A DNA stretch of 64,000 nucleotides from Struthio camelus (GCF_040807025.1 NC_090953.1:1239501-1303500); one strand, 5' to 3'. Shown: positions 9,383-22,399, counted from the first letter of the stretch. Made by a program: numbers and translations. The notes: generated from the sequence alone by a model not told the origin.

Positions 9383-12300
9383 GTGACTGTCGCGGGGCTG
9401 CGCGGGGGGGAGCGCTGGTCCTCGGGGAGGCTGTGGGGCCTGTTGTGGGGCGGGGGGGCCTGTGGGGCGTTGTGGGGTAGGGGTCATGGGGCCTGTGAGG
9501 AGCCGGGGGGCGGAGGTCACGGGGGCTGTGGAGGGTTTCGGGGGGAAGGATCATGGGAGGGGGGCTTTGGGGCGAGGCCCCCGGGGTTGGGCGCAGAGCC
9601 GTGGGGCGAGGGGCACGGGCTGCGAGGATAGGGTCCTGGGGGGGCTGGGGCTGTGCCATTGAAGGGGGTGTGGGGGAAGTGAGGCCTGGCCCTGCCCTGG
9701 CCTGTGGGGCTGAGTGCTGTGCCCTTGGGGTGAGCGTGTGGGAGCTGCCCTGTGGGGGCCTTGAGGGGCTGGGCGGAGAGTGGCTGCTGCTGCTGGTGTT
9801 GGGGTGTGGGTGCCCCCTGGGGCGCTTGTGGTGCGGAGTGGGAGGAGAGAACGAGTACATTTGGCTCCCTTGAAAATGAGAAGCACTGTCGGGTCTCGGG
9901 GATTATCCTTCAGGTGTTCCAGGGTCTGGAAAGTGTTAGGGTCGGGATGAGAGACTGTCCTGAGGCTCTGCTAACTTTTGCCAAGCACACCGCGAGCCCC
10001 AGACAGTGGCTGGAGATGGGGTGGGTGCCGTGACCTTGGGGTGGAGCGTGTGCCTTGGTGGCTTTCAGTTCGGATCCTGAGCAAGGAGCGTGTTGAGAGA
10101 ATTATCTTAATGCACCACGGGATGGGGGGAATGATGTTACTGCTTCTCAGCCCCTGAGCATGTGGGGAAGGGGTTGAGACTGCTTGCTCGGTCTGTGCGC
10201 TGGGGGGAGTTACCTTGCTGTTTCATCACCTCAGAAGAGAAGCTGGACACACCTGGGAAGGCAAGTAATTCCAGAAAGGTCAGCTACTTAGCCCAGCAAA
10301 ATGAGGATTTCTGCTACTGAACGCCTGAGTCTTTAGCAGCGCTCCTGTAAAATATGGAGCGATTTCATGTCTGGAAATACTGTTTGTAGGATTTAGAGGG
10401 CTAGAGACATCTGTGAAGTACTACTGAACTAAATCAGCTTTAGCATTCCTCTTAGTGGCTGGGGAAGTAATTGTTTTCCTCTTTGTTTATGTGGGCCTTT
10501 CACATAGAAAGAGAATAAAATTTAAAAATAGAGAAAGAAATACATCAGAAATTGAGGAAACTTGTATACACAAAGATAATTTTGGCATATGTGTGTATAT
10601 ATATACACACTGTAGTTCAACTATAGAAGTCTAGCCAAACAAGTCAACTAAAACTTTATGCAGAAAGTGCCAGAACAATGGGGAAAAAATGTGAAAATAT
10701 TTTTTTTTTCTCAGTCTGACGAATGAGACTATTAATCCATTTCCTGGGAAACATTTTAATAAAGCTAAACAGTTTGTTTGCTTGTTACCCTAACAATACC
10801 TAATGTAATTGAGGGGACAGTTAGCAATTCCTTGGGAACATCGAACAAATAGCCTCGTGACATCTACTGTGTGTTCTAGGTTCATAATTCAGCAGCATGA
10901 CATCCTTATGATGCAGACAGAGAAAGCTGAAACAGGCTGGAGGCTTCAGGATGATTCAGGCAACAGTCTGCTTCCCTGGAAATTAGGGAACGGGGATAAG
11001 TTTTCTCCTTCATCACAAGTTTTACTTTACGGTATAAGTGACGACAATTTACTTTGGACAGCAAGTGGTTCCCAACCCTGCTGAAAGGTTTACCTAGGTC
11101 CAGAGAGCAATTTGAGTAGCCTCTGCAGGAGGGTGAGGTCGGCGTCGAGAGTGAAAACTTGTATATACAACTGTCCTAGTAAAGTCTTTTCCCCACTCGC
11201 CAGTCAGAAACTTTAGGATATGTCTCCATGGAGGAAGTCCAGACAAACATGAACTACTCTTCCTGCCCACTGGCTGGGAAGAGGCTAAATTCCGCCTGGA
11301 AGCGATATAGCAATATTAGCGCCATGTCGTACTAGGCCTGTGATCCCTGCTGAGAGGCTGGGCCTATTAGCTTAATCGCAGGAATGCGCTAAAAGCAGCT
11401 ACGCAGCTTTCAAGTTAGAGTTGGGTGGGCCTGTCTGTGTACCTGAAGACAGACTGAACTAATTTGCTGTATTGAAAGCTCGTGTGGCGTTTACTTTAGA
11501 AATACAGTTAACTGTTGTGGTAGAACTATTTGTAGGGCTGCAATGAAAATACAATCGCCACAGCTAGTTAGAAATATCTTCCCTTTTTTCCTTCTTATTT
11601 TTTTGACTTACCTTAACCCATATTACTTCTGTTACCTTATTTATAGCAAAAATGCTTGTACCTGCTCTTTTAAGGAGCAAACAACAGCATACAAAGCAGG
11701 AAAAAAAAAAAAGGGAAGGTGACAGGTGGGAACTTCTTAGATTTGGCATTCATTGTCAAAATTAGTATTTCTTCCGGTTATGCTGGGTACATGCCGCAGA
11801 TGTGCGCAGACTTGAGATCTCATTGTTTCTACTTATATCCTACATTACTCAGCAAACATTGAAATGCAGAGTTTTATTTTTCAATAGGTTCTTAAACCTA
11901 TTGAATTCCTATACCATCTTGTGCGTTATTTTTCAGCGCCCTGTAATCATACGTTGTAGCTTTTGAGTATCCCTTGAAAACCTTTTGATCTATGGGAGAA
12001 GTAACAACAAATGTGATTGCTTGTATTATGAAACCTTCTTAAACTAATCCAGAACACAAGAAAAATACTCTATAAGCAGCAGTGCTGTTTATCATTTTCC
12101 ACACAGATATATTAAACCTAGTTGATCCCCACGTTTTACAAGGTAAGGAAATGATCACGCCTGATGCTTACCCTTCATTGATACAGATAAATATGGATTA
12201 GTGCATTATTTCTGTACTGGCTTTCCTTAAGATGGTCTCAAAATCTTATCTATGAGGCCCAGGCTAGGAACTGGAGGGGAAAAAGGTGGGAATGAAAAAC

Positions 12301-15300
12301 GACTTATCTTATTAATAGGTTTGCTTGCTTTTCAGATTTTCCAGAATCTGACTTAGATAAACATATAGTTAACATTTCAGATATCTTCTGCATAGGTCAT
12401 ACTAAGTCACATATAAATCTAAAGCTGATATATATCCTTTAATAGGCATGTTTTGATTTGTATTTGTTAACATGGGATTGCAAAAATAATAGCAAGCTTA
12501 GAACTGGTGTGTGAAAAACATGTTCATAGTGAACAACAAATGCCTCAGTTTGCCCAATTCTGAAGCAGCTCCTGAGATAATACATCACTGATGTTTATAG
12601 CTCTGCCTCCTCTGAAGAGGAGAAAAATTAACAATGCTGGGAAGATGACTTCTTAACAAACAAATTATGTATTAAATATAGGAAAGCTACTTTATATTGT
12701 TGGTGTCTTGTCTTCTGCTTTAGATATAATCCGTACTATTCGGGACCCGGAGAAACCTAATACTTTAGAAGAACTGGAAGTGGTAACGGAAAGCTGCGTT
12801 GAAGTACACGAGATAGGTGAAGATGAGTATCTGGTTATCATCAGGTTTACACCAACAGTACCTCATTGTTCTTTGGCTACTCTCATTGGTAAGATTTCTA
12901 TTTCATTAAATCTGTAATAATGAATATAAAGTTAACTATGGATTATCTGAATAAGATCAGTCTTAGTTAAAATGCAGTATTGTTTTGCCAGCAATTTAAC
13001 TAGAAATTTTATCTTGAAAAATTGGTTAACAATACAAAAAAAAGCAAAACAACAACAACAACAACAAAAAAAAACAGAAGAAATGTGGGGACATCCAAGA
13101 TCTTGTTTCATCAACTTGGACAAATTCTTCAAGAAGAGAAGTGCTCAATAATCCACTAGGAGAATATAAAGGAGGGATTCTATACCACTTCCAAGCTATT
13201 CTAATAATGTTAAATTGAAAATTTGTCAATTCTTAAATTTAAACAAAAAAAGGTAAATTTTCAGGACCATTTCCTTTAGCCTTGCCCATACCTGCACAAA
13301 AACCTACACGTGCTCAAAAAATACCAAAAAAAGTTTATGAACTCTTAGGAGTCTGAAAGCAGTAAAGTTGGATAAGAATCGACACTGGCTTATTTTATTT
13401 TTTTCTTATTTGTGGTGAAAGCAGGTTTCTGTTCTCTGAAATAATTTGCTTAAATGTACCAACATTAACAACTCTTATGTATTAAGATTTCGCAGTCTGT
13501 CTTAAATATTTAAAATAAATTACAAGCTTTAATCAAAAAGTACGTGTATTTATGCCAAAACAGACCTTTACTACCTGCACTTTACTTTCTACACAAGACA
13601 GTGAAGTAATAGCATGCCAGCCAGTAATAATTTTTTTTGTAGCTTGAAACTGTTAGGAGTTAAGTTTACCCTGTTAGGAGCGTCAGTGGGTTAGGACTTA
13701 GAGCCAAGGACCGGTGTAGTCCATAGCACATCAAACTAAGTTTTGCTAATCATGTATACAGCACTTGATATCACGTTTTCTCTTATATCAAGGGGAACGT
13801 AACTGATATTTAACAAGGTGGTTTTCCAGTAAGTTTCTCGTAAATGGGCAGAATTTGTTGATCTTGAGGGCTTGTTGCATCGGCTGACCTTTGAAAACAT
13901 GAAACAGCATACTGAAATATTTGTTAAAGACCTGAATGGTTTGGTTGTTTTTTTTGTCTAATTATAAATGTTCTCAGAGCCTGCACGTGACTGCTCCTTA
14001 TTTATTCTATACTTTTTAAAATAAATTTCTAAGTAGAATAGAATTCTCAAGAATTTTAGACTGCCAGAACGGGGAATTAATCCCAAGTGACTGAGGAAAG
14101 GAATTCATATACCTGGAGCGGTCTCCTAACCTTACTGACTTATGTATTGGACTTTAAGACCCCTTTTCAGCGCTCTCCCTTTTTCTAGGGATTTGTGAAT
14201 ACAATAATACGTGGGAATTCAGTTTTTCTCTCTAAGTTGCTTGAATGTAACTTTTTAGAGTCCAAATAAGTAGCTTTTGAATTGTTTCTGTCCAGTTTGC
14301 CACCTCTTCCCAAAGGAGACTGGGAATAGGTAAAGGAGATTCCCAGAGGAGATTGGGGAAAAATATTCTCTCCTTCACTGGTAGGAGCTGCTGTTATCAC
14401 TGGCTCAGAGCGAGGACAAACTGGGGCTGTAATACTGCTACAGCTCGTTGAAAAGCCAGGCCTTGTGGAAAACTGCAATAGGCTAGCAGTAGGGATGTCC
14501 CAAACTAGGATGTGGCTCCCCGAGATGAACCACAACGCTTTGCTCAGTTGCATCAAAGGTTTTTGTTTGTTTGTTTGTTTGTTTTCTTCCCTGCGTTACT
14601 GTTTGCTCTAGACAAGCAGATCTAGACAGAACTATAGCAATAGACTTTTCAAGCAACGCTTGAATGTTGACCCACAGCTGCTTTTTTCTATTTATTTATT
14701 TTTTTTAATGGTGATATATATCTTTGTAGTTTTATTTGGCCACGGGGATTAGTTGTGGATGGAGTTTTTTTGTTAGGGTATTTTTTTGTATGTTGTTTTA
14801 AAGTAGTTAGCACTTCTGTATGGTAGACATTTAATAGGGAAGCTAGTGGGCTTGAATGGCCTCCGCGTCATTGCAGGCTTGTGGGTTTTTTCTTCAAGCA
14901 ATTTATACTGGATTTTTAACAAATGTCAGAACACAAAACAAACATTCTCCTCAGTACAGATGGAGCCACAGTGACTGTCAAAAAAACTCCATTTAAAAAT
15001 GTAAAGGGAAGCTGGAAATGGAGGATTTCTGTGTATTTAGTGTTTCTAGAAGGTATTCAGAGACTGAAGACCTCCTAAGCCTGTAGAGCAGGTCCAAACT
15101 CAACTGAGAAGCTCTCTCCAAAGGGGTCAAGAATGGTTATTTAATCTCTTCTGTGGCTTATGCTGCTCAGAGTGCTAAAGGAAAAAGTTGCCAATTATAC
15201 TGGTGGTTTTTGATTGTAAATCTGTATCCTCTGAAAATGCACCTCAAATCTTGAATTTGACAAGCAAAAATTCTTCTCTCTTTTGTTTAAACAGGCCTTT

Positions 15301-17512
15301 GTTTAAGAATAAAACTTCAGAGATGTCTGCCTTTTAGACATAAGGTAAAGTATCTGTTCTAGAACTTACAGTAAACTACATGAATGGATGCCAAGTGCTA
15401 TACTTTCCCTTTAAAAGAGGGTACACTGTAGGATCAAGTGACTTGCAAGCTCCCGTTAAGGATGGGGTCTCTTTAAAACTTGTTACTTCCTTATGGAAGG
15501 AGTGAATGTTGCAGTACTGTGAAGCACCTGAAGGAATCGCTGAATAGCTTTGATTCTTCCTTTTCTTTACAAAAGACAGTTTCTTTGCTGAAATTATGAA
15601 ATATACTGGGTTTCAAGGAATCTCCTGACCACCTGTCATCCAATTGCTTGCTTGGTGGAGGAGATGGTGTTTTTAAAGCCAATGTTATGATGAATCTGAG
15701 TCATACTGTTGCCTTGGAGAAAATGAATATGGCCTTCTGGAATATTTTAACATATTCAAGCATCGTGAATATAAAAATGTTAATAGTTAGTAAATCTGCT
15801 ATACCATTTGGAATATCCAGTAGTTTTCTCCTCAGTTAGTTAAGGGGAGTTCTGCTACTTTATATAGTCATAATCCCTGAAGTAAAAACTTCAGGGTAGA
15901 AGAGTTCAGAAGAACTGCAGAGTTTGGAATAGGAACTGGGCTGAGGAAATCTTTATGACCCGTGTCTTAGGAATTTTTAATGTGGTCTGCAGAGAACTAA
16001 ATGAAAAGATAATGCCAGGTTCTCCACCCTGCTTTCAGTAGCCTCAATGCAATTACTTTTTCACACAAGCAGCTGATGCTAATGAGGAAAGAATGCCCCT
16101 GCAATTTCAAAGAAGGATCGCTGGGGACTGTGAAATGGAGTGGAGATTGTCTTGGGATTGTATTGCACTGCAGTCTTAAGATCAGCTATTGCCATTGATC
16201 ACTTTTCATTGTCCATGAACTTTTAAAAAGGGTAAATTACATTTCTTTCAGTAATGAATATATTTAACTATTGATGTATGTGTCTAATGTTATCGATCTC
16301 TTCTCTAGCTGGAAATCTACATTTCTGAAGGTACACATTCCACTGAAGAGGACAGTAAGTAGAACTTATGAATGAGAGGAGCTTGAGTAGACTGAATGTT
16401 GTGTCCTTGGGGAAGTCCTTTTCCTCCCCCACCTTACTGTCCTTTCCAGAAACTAGTATGTTGTTAAAGCTTTACAATGAAACATGTAGCTGAGGCTGTT
16501 TCAAAAGTTGTAGTGGTACTGTGAACGTAAGCTGCTTGTAAAAAATCCTGTTTCTTGCAGATGTTGAGTTATGTTTCTAATAAAAAAGTTACCAATAGGC
16601 TGCTGAATTATTAACATGAAGAACTTCATGACTGACTGAGAACTGTATGTTTTTGGTATCATGAAGTTAAGGTAGCAAGATCAACCAACAAATATAAAAT
16701 AAAACCTACAGGACCTTGAAATTCTTTCAAAGTTATAGTCAGTCACTGTCTTCAGTAGCTGTTAAAGCCTTTGTCCAGGCACTGGCCTTGAACTTTGTCT
16801 TTGAACATTAGGTATCTTTGTACAGGGAGGGGCAGGGAAACCTGTTCTTTTGATTAAATGACTAGAAATCAAACTTAGAGGAACTCAGACTATTACTTTG
16901 TCACAAATTTTATGCTTGATGTTAAGACATGTTATCAGTGTATTTCATATTCCTTTCCCAAACTAGAAAAGTATCAAAAATAGTTGGTCCATGATGGATG
17001 TTCTTGTGTGACTGAGCTTTCATTTGCCTCTGTTCCCAAATTTCCTGTTAATCCTGTCTCTTTTGAGTCTTTGCTCTTGAGCGTCTTTGTGTTTTCCTTT
17101 CTATCTTGTTGCCCTTCTGTTATCTGGCACAACCTTCTTTATCTAGGCCGTATCACTTAAATGTCTGCCTGTACAGTACTTTTACAGATACTAGGCAAAT
17201 TTGAATCTCTACCTACATAGCAAATTGCAAAGAAAGTTGACACGATGTACCACTACTGCAGAGCAGCACTTGCTCCTTCCTAGAGCACTGTGTGCATTAG
17301 GTTTGGAAAACTTCATTGGAGTACAATGCCTTGTTTGTCGTGTTTCAGTGGTACTTTACAGGTACTGCATCAGTAAACTGCTTCTGACTTTACTTTATAT
17401 GTGATGTTTTGCAGTCAACAAGCAAATCAATGATAAAGAGAGAGTAGCAGCTGCGATGGAGAATCCAAACTTGCGTGAAATTGTGGAGCAGTGTGTTACA
17501 GAGCCTGACTAG
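9256..17512 (+). CDS. CIAO2A: CIAO2A (FAM96A), complete five-exon gene, 161 residues
   Basis: Cytosolic iron-sulfur assembly component 2A, a MIP18/DUF59-family protein. It binds CIAO1 and directs Fe-S cluster maturation of IRP1 and stabilisation of IRP2, linking the pathway to iron homeostasis. Exons: 9256-9382, 12724-12888, 15295-15344, 16309-16354 and 17415-17512, totalling 486 nt, with phases matching at all junctions. Key stretches are [34 protein letters not shown] (Cys91, matching the reactive Cys90 of human), [11 protein letters not shown] and the C-terminus [16 protein letters not shown]. Human is 160 residues. CIAO2B is excluded because it lacks the N-terminal leader and has a different core sequence. 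The ATG at 9256 gives [17 protein letters not shown], equivalent to human MQRVSGLLSWTLSRVLW. Confidence 0.97.
9395..9860 (+). promoter_or_regulatory. G-rich, G-quadruplex-prone start of CIAO2A intron 1
   Basis: For about 460 bases after the first exon the sense strand is strongly G-rich, with dozens of GGG/GGGG runs. The block 9447-9477 has four runs of at least four G with loops of 1, 5 and 6 bases, satisfying the usual G-quadruplex pattern. Positive G skew directly downstream of a CpG promoter is the known setting for R-loops. The structure is inferred, not shown. Confidence 0.6.
9861..12723 (+). other. CIAO2A intron 1, remainder
   Basis: Ordinary intron without recognisable exons. It contains a perfect 20-base AT/GT palindrome (10591-10610) and a pyrimidine stretch (11578-11603) answered by an A/G stretch (11699-11718). 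No interspersed repeat was recognised. Confidence 0.5.
10591..10610. repeat. Perfect 20-base palindrome GTGTGTATATATATACACAC
   Basis: The sequence equals its own reverse complement over 20 bases. It is a compound (GT)/(AT)/(AC) microsatellite inside CIAO2A intron 1 and is likely length-variable. Confidence 0.85.
12724..12888 (+). CDS. CIAO2A: CIAO2A exon 2
   Basis: The acceptor is TTCTGCTTTAG|ATATAA and the donor CTCATTG|GTAAGA. It encodes the start of the MIP18 fold through [13 protein letters not shown], including the conserved reactive cysteine. The sequence is nearly identical to human. Confidence 0.97.
13050..13067. repeat. (CAA)6 microsatellite
   Basis: Six CAA units inside an A-rich patch (13035-13076) in CIAO2A intron 2. 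Confidence 0.85.
14560..14585. repeat. (TTTG)n microsatellite
   Basis: About five to six TTTG units in CIAO2A intron 2. Confidence 0.85.
15295..15344 (+). CDS. CIAO2A: CIAO2A exon 3 (50 nt)
   Basis: The acceptor is GTTTAAACAG|GCCTTTG and the donor CATAAG|GTAAAG. It encodes [17 protein letters not shown], against human [17 protein letters not shown]. It is too short to appear as a standalone ORF. Confidence 0.97.
16309..16354 (+). CDS. CIAO2A: CIAO2A exon 4 (46 nt)
   Basis: The acceptor is CTTCTCTAG|CTGGAA and the donor GAGGACA|GTAAGT. It encodes [15 protein letters not shown], identical to human as I remember it. Confidence 0.97.
17415..17512 (+). CDS. CIAO2A: CIAO2A exon 5 (stop codon)
   Basis: The acceptor is GTTTTGCAG|TCAACA, completing the Ile codon. 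It encodes [20 protein letters not shown] then [12 protein letters not shown] and TAG at 17510-17512. The 3' UTR follows. Confidence 0.97.
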
Positions 17513-17689
17513 TAGCTATAATAACCATAGAGTTGTCATTTTGATACATTTGTTAAAAACTTTGTGTAAAAAGAAAAAAAAAAAAATCAAGGCCTTGAGT
17601 TTAATACTTGAGTTCTTTTTATCCTCCACATGTTTTTTAAAAGAAATTGTTTATAAGATAGATTTAAATTATGATAAATTAGTCTCTAA

Positions 17690-17695
17690 AATAAA
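17690..17695 (+). promoter_or_regulatory. Proximal polyadenylation signal of CIAO2A
   Basis: AATAAA 178 bases after the stop codon, followed by GT-rich sequence (AGTGTTAAGAGTTTGT). It is a plausible proximal cleavage signal. Confidence 0.6.
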
Positions 17696-17860
17696 GTGAA
17701 ATGTATAGTGTTAAGAGTTTGTAATATCTGGTGTCCAGAAAAATATTTTGTCTAATTAAAAATGAAACAAGATGCCTGTATTGCCTTCTGATAGACATTG
17801 TGACATAAATTCAGTTTTGCAGGTTAAATTTCTACATTGTTTCAATCAAAACATTGTAAA

Positions 17861-17866
17861 AATAAA
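17861..17866 (+). promoter_or_regulatory. Distal polyadenylation signal of CIAO2A
   Basis: A second AATAAA about 170 bases further on. The two signals would give 3' UTRs of roughly 200 and 370 bases. Which is used cannot be told from sequence. Confidence 0.55.
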
Positions 17867-17899
17867 AACAGATTATTGTACTGAAATGCCACTTCTTGA

Positions 17900-20800
17900 G
17901 CTTAAAAATTTTTTTAGCTTAGATTTTGATTTCTATTAGAGAAGGAAACATCTCATTCATCTTTACTGTTTATTAAAAAATGAAAATGGAAATGAATATT
18001 AAGTTGAAGGTACCTATTAAAACTTTATTCAAAAAATGTTAAATAACATTATTTCTCATATGCTCAGTGGCCTTCAAACACTGCCAATGGTTTTACTTTT
18101 TTTCCCTAGTCAGAGAAGACTTCTATACGGCTGCAGTCTCCAAATGGTATAAGAAAAACTCTTAATTTGAATCTCAAAAGAAAGAGGCACTTCCTCGCAT
18201 AAAGCATAGTAAAACCATGAAACGCCTGGCCATGTAATGATGTGGATACAGGGGGTGAAAAGTTTAGTTGAATTAACAGGGGAGGAAAAACACCTAAATT
18301 AGTACTACTACCAGTTATAGTTCCAGATTTATCTTCATTGATATGGAGCTAGAATAACATCCTTTGCTTCTATATAACTATTCTAAATGGGAAGTTCCTG
18401 TTTAACAACTCTGAATTCAAAACAGACAATGTTTGATTGGTGGAGGTGAGCTAGATGTGGTCTGTGCATCTGTCCTTGGTGTGGCAGCAATGCAGTGTCG
18501 GGGGAAGCTGCCCTGGTGCCCTTGCTGTTTAAAAATTTTTTTGGAATTCTGTTACTGTAAGAATCTGCAGGGGAAATCTGCTGGATGCTTCTGTTTGCCC
18601 TCTCTACCTTCCTCTTCCTGCCTTGTTTCCCCAATTAAGGGTAGATTTCCATCTAATCATCTGATGATTGCTATGGTCACTACCCTTAACTTCTTCTCCT
18701 AGGAGAGTCTTTGTAATACCTATTCCAGATGCCGCTAGTGCAAAATAGGAGGCTGAAGAATCTGTGGCAGAAAACTACTGTATAGTGAAAGCAGTCTGAG
18801 GGTTTGAAATCCCTTTTCATCAAGGAAGTCATTTTGTTTTCCTCCAAACATCAACCTTGCCATGATTTTTAGTGAGGTTTTTCGGAAGTTCTGTTGCTTA
18901 AGATTACACCTTCGTGACCTATAAAGAGCGTGCGCAGATGCTAAGTACTTTGCAACTGAATTGTTAAATGTTATTGTTTCCTCACACACAAAAAAAACCC
19001 CTTTTATTTGGAATAAACTAGGCAAGGACTTGAGTATTTAAAATGCACCTGTAGTCTGAAAAGTTTTGGGGAAATACTCGAATGATGACAGGGAAAAAAA
19101 TCTGGCTTGTGTAGAGCTGAATATCGCACTCTCAAAAGTTGGGCTGCTGTCTCCCTGTTCCTAATAGCACTGTTGCTCACAGAGCCTTCTATATTTACAA
19201 ACACTTCTGAATTAACAAAAGCTGGAATTTCAAGGTTGATTACATAAATCTCTTAAAGTATATGAATGTTCTTAATACAGAACCAAAGTGGACTTAGTTT
19301 AGTTTAATTTGCTTCCGAAGTGGAAATTGGGGTGGGTGACAAAGAAAGAGCTTCATTTTCTGTTGGGTGCAGCGCATCGGGCGTGTGCATTAAATACAAC
19401 TTTTCTCTGGAAATAAGATGACCTTACAGAGATCTATTACTGTATGATTTACCTAAGGAAGAGAGAGTTGCTATAGATTATAGAGGTGCATAAAAACAGT
19501 ATCATCTTCATTAAGAGACATGAAAAATTCAGAACCAAACGACTAGACTGGAACAAGGTAGACTTGGTGGTGGTGGTGGGTTTTTTTGTTTTACTGGGAC
19601 ACTTTTCCTGCTAAATATTTGCATTTTTTCCTGTGAGTACATATTTTTCAGACTGGAGTCTTTGCTTATCTTGTGGGTGAAGCTTTCCTATGGACAAGAT
19701 GTTGCCAGTTGGATCCTGTTCTTTTTTAAGATTACTCACCTGCAGCATGGAAGGTGAGGGAAGCCTATAGCCCTTCCTCTCTGTGGTTGCCACTGTCTTG
19801 TTTCTCTCTGCTCCTGCCTGGGGTGTCCATAGTAGTGGTGCCAGCTATCGCTATCTACACGTTTTCTCTCTGCAGAATTTCTGTAGGGGTAGTTTCCCCC
19901 TTGCCGCTGAGGATTTGACCGTGAATTTACCCTTCCCCGAAGAACCAGGCAGAGATTCCTTGCTCAGATGTCCTTTTCCCACTGGAAGTGACATTTGATA
20001 TCCACTGCGTAGCCACAGGAGGGCCTTAGAGGTGACTGTGTGTGCAGTGGGAGGGACGAATGCCCTCCATCTCAGTCTCGTAGTATCCGATAAACTATTC
20101 CAGCATCTCAGGGATGCGTTACCTGGTCAATGCATAACGTTCACCCCCCTCAGTGGTTTGTGAGAGATTTTAGGGAACCGTGCCTCGGTGAAACAGTGAT
20201 TACTCTAATGGGCTTGTACTTGGTTAAACTGTGAGAAATCCTTTCAGTTCAGCGCAAACATCTGCTGAGATTTTGGGGATTTGTAACTATTTTAATAATA
20301 TGCCTCATAAAGCTTTCCTGAAGGCATGAAATGATTGAATGAATTCCAGCTAGGCTACCCATTATAAACAGCAGGGGAAAATTTCCCTTTGCAAAACAGT
20401 ATACTGGACAAATGTCACAACTGTGCCAACAAGAGCTTGTAATGTCCCTGCTTTCAGTGCCAAAGTTATAAAAAGCGAAGACAGTCCCCTTTATTGTTCT
20501 ATAGGTTACTGCACATCTGCAGGCCTGTCAGCTTGAGTAGGTGGGGGAAAAGCCATTTTCAAAATTACCGTCTAACTCTGGGTGCTCAGCTTCAGTTATA
20601 TTTAGCCTTAACTTCAAATGCCTTTGGACCCTCATTGCTCAGCTTGACTTCAACATTAGGGAAGTACATATGTCCTTAAGCAGCACTTTCTACAGATGCT
20701 TCTATAATTAGATGTAACTTCAAATGAGACATTATTGTGTCCACTATTGTGTCCGTTATTGTGCCACCAGGATGTGAAGGGAACTGACTGCTTGGTATTT

Positions 20801-22300
20801 GCATGAGAAACTAAGAACTCGGTGATATTCCCCAAATAAATAAAGACTCTGGGAACCTCTTTTTTTTTTTTAAATCCTACTTTGAACAAAACTTAACATC
20901 TGTGTATTTGGACTCCTGTTGGAATGCTGTATCACAAAGAATCCTACAAGATGCGTTTTGCAAGATTTTGTCTTGTTTTTCAGCTGGACAGACTCACTAA
21001 AAGGCAACTATGGCTGTGAAAATACTTTCTTCTCTATGAAAAGCAGGTGGGGATGTTTTTCTATGATAAGGTTCCTCGTTTTGTCATGCCATGCAATTAA
21101 AGCAGAAGTATGGAATAAGAGCAATGCTTTTCTTCCCCGTGGTTTACTCTTTAATTAAATTAGTTACACCAGCTTAATTTGTAATCAACTCTTGCACTAT
21201 ATTTTTCACTTTGTCAATTGGAGTAAGATTTCCTCTGAACTGTGGGGTAAGGAAACGTAATTAGCAGTTCAGTCCATTCGCTTGCACAGCCTTGTACAGC
21301 AGATACTATGTAACAACATATCTGCAGTCTAAACAAGGCAAACTTTGATGCTGTACTCTGCTAATTTTGTCCATCAGCAATTAATCTGTTCATCAGTTGC
21401 TAACTTCAGCTCTGAAAAGTCTTAAGGCTGGAAGGACCACTGTTTACAGGAAGGTCATTAGGAGTTACTGAGACCGTTCTGAAAGCAGTGAAATTCAGTG
21501 GCAGGTAGTGAGCTTTCGCTGAGAATTTCCAGTAGCATTTGACATCAAAGGAAATTTATTTGTTAATTATTTTAGTATGATGGTGCCTGAAGGCTCCAGC
21601 TAAGACTGGGGCTCTATTTTTTCTAGATTCTGAAGAAAAAAGCAATAGGGGACTGTCTGTCTTTTAAAAACTATTAACTCATTCAAGATGCCCAAGGAAC
21701 ATGAATGAGCAGCACGATATCATATTAAACTCATAAAACATATCACAAATAGAAAATGAAGCCACATAATTAACAACCTCTAATTAATGACTATAAAGGA
21801 TTTATTCTGAATAGTTAAGTGTTATCAGCAGCAGCCCGGTACTTTTACTGCAACTCCTCTGCTAGAAATTTCTAAATTGCTAAACTGTCATCTACTCCTG
21901 TGATGCTCGCGCTGTTCCTTGCAACTTCTGTTTTTGTATAGTGCACGATGAATCTTGCTGCCATTCATCATATCCTAAGTGGCTTCAAGGCAATCTCTGC
22001 AAGTTCTACACAAAGTCAGTTTAAAAGAGAATATTTCATATAGAAGAGGCTCTAATTTCATATTTTAAAATTAAATAAGCTGCCTTTGTTTCTAATAAAT
22101 AGAAGCAATCTGTCTTTTTTTCCCCCTTTTCAAATGGAGAAAAATAGAAACAAAGGATTTTTAAACTGCATTAGGTATTAATGACTTCCATAGCGAAAGA
22201 AATGAGCAGAGATGTACGTGTTTTGGAAGCATTTTCCCACGAGGGGGAGCATTGGCATAGAGAAGATCTCAGCGTTTGGGAGCTGTGCTCAAACTTGTGG
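17900..22300. other. Intergenic DNA after CIAO2A, AT-rich, no gene seen
   Basis: No exon with family likeness was found on either strand. The stretch holds a small 12-base tandem repeat (20732-20765). From about 21640 it also holds an AT-rich, repeat-free segment with homeobox-type TAATTA and GATA-like words that resembles regulatory DNA. Confidence 0.5.
20732..20765. repeat. Three-copy 12-base tandem repeat
   Basis: Three imperfect copies of a unit near TATTGTGTCCAC, differing at two or three positions. Confidence 0.75.
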
Positions 22301-22307
22301 TTGCGTG

Positions 22308-22376
22308 CCGCCTTTTTTTTCTTTTTTTTTCTCTTCTCTCCTTCCCCCCCCCCCCCCCCTTTCTTTTTTCTTTCTT
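22308..22376. repeat. Polypyrimidine tract with a 16-C run
   Basis: About 70 bases of nearly pure T and C on the plus strand, with an uninterrupted run of 16 C at 22344-22359. Such tracts can form triplex (H-DNA) or i-motif structures, and they are prone to length errors in sequencing. Confidence 0.8.
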
Positions 22377-22399
22377 AAAATCGATTCCTTTCACCTCAG

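Larger units (their letters stand above)
12889..15294 (+). other. CIAO2A intron 2
   Basis: Intron of 2.4 kb. It holds simple repeats, (CAA)n at 13050-13067 with A runs around it and (TTTG)n at 14560-14585, and no exon-like sequence. Confidence 0.6.
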
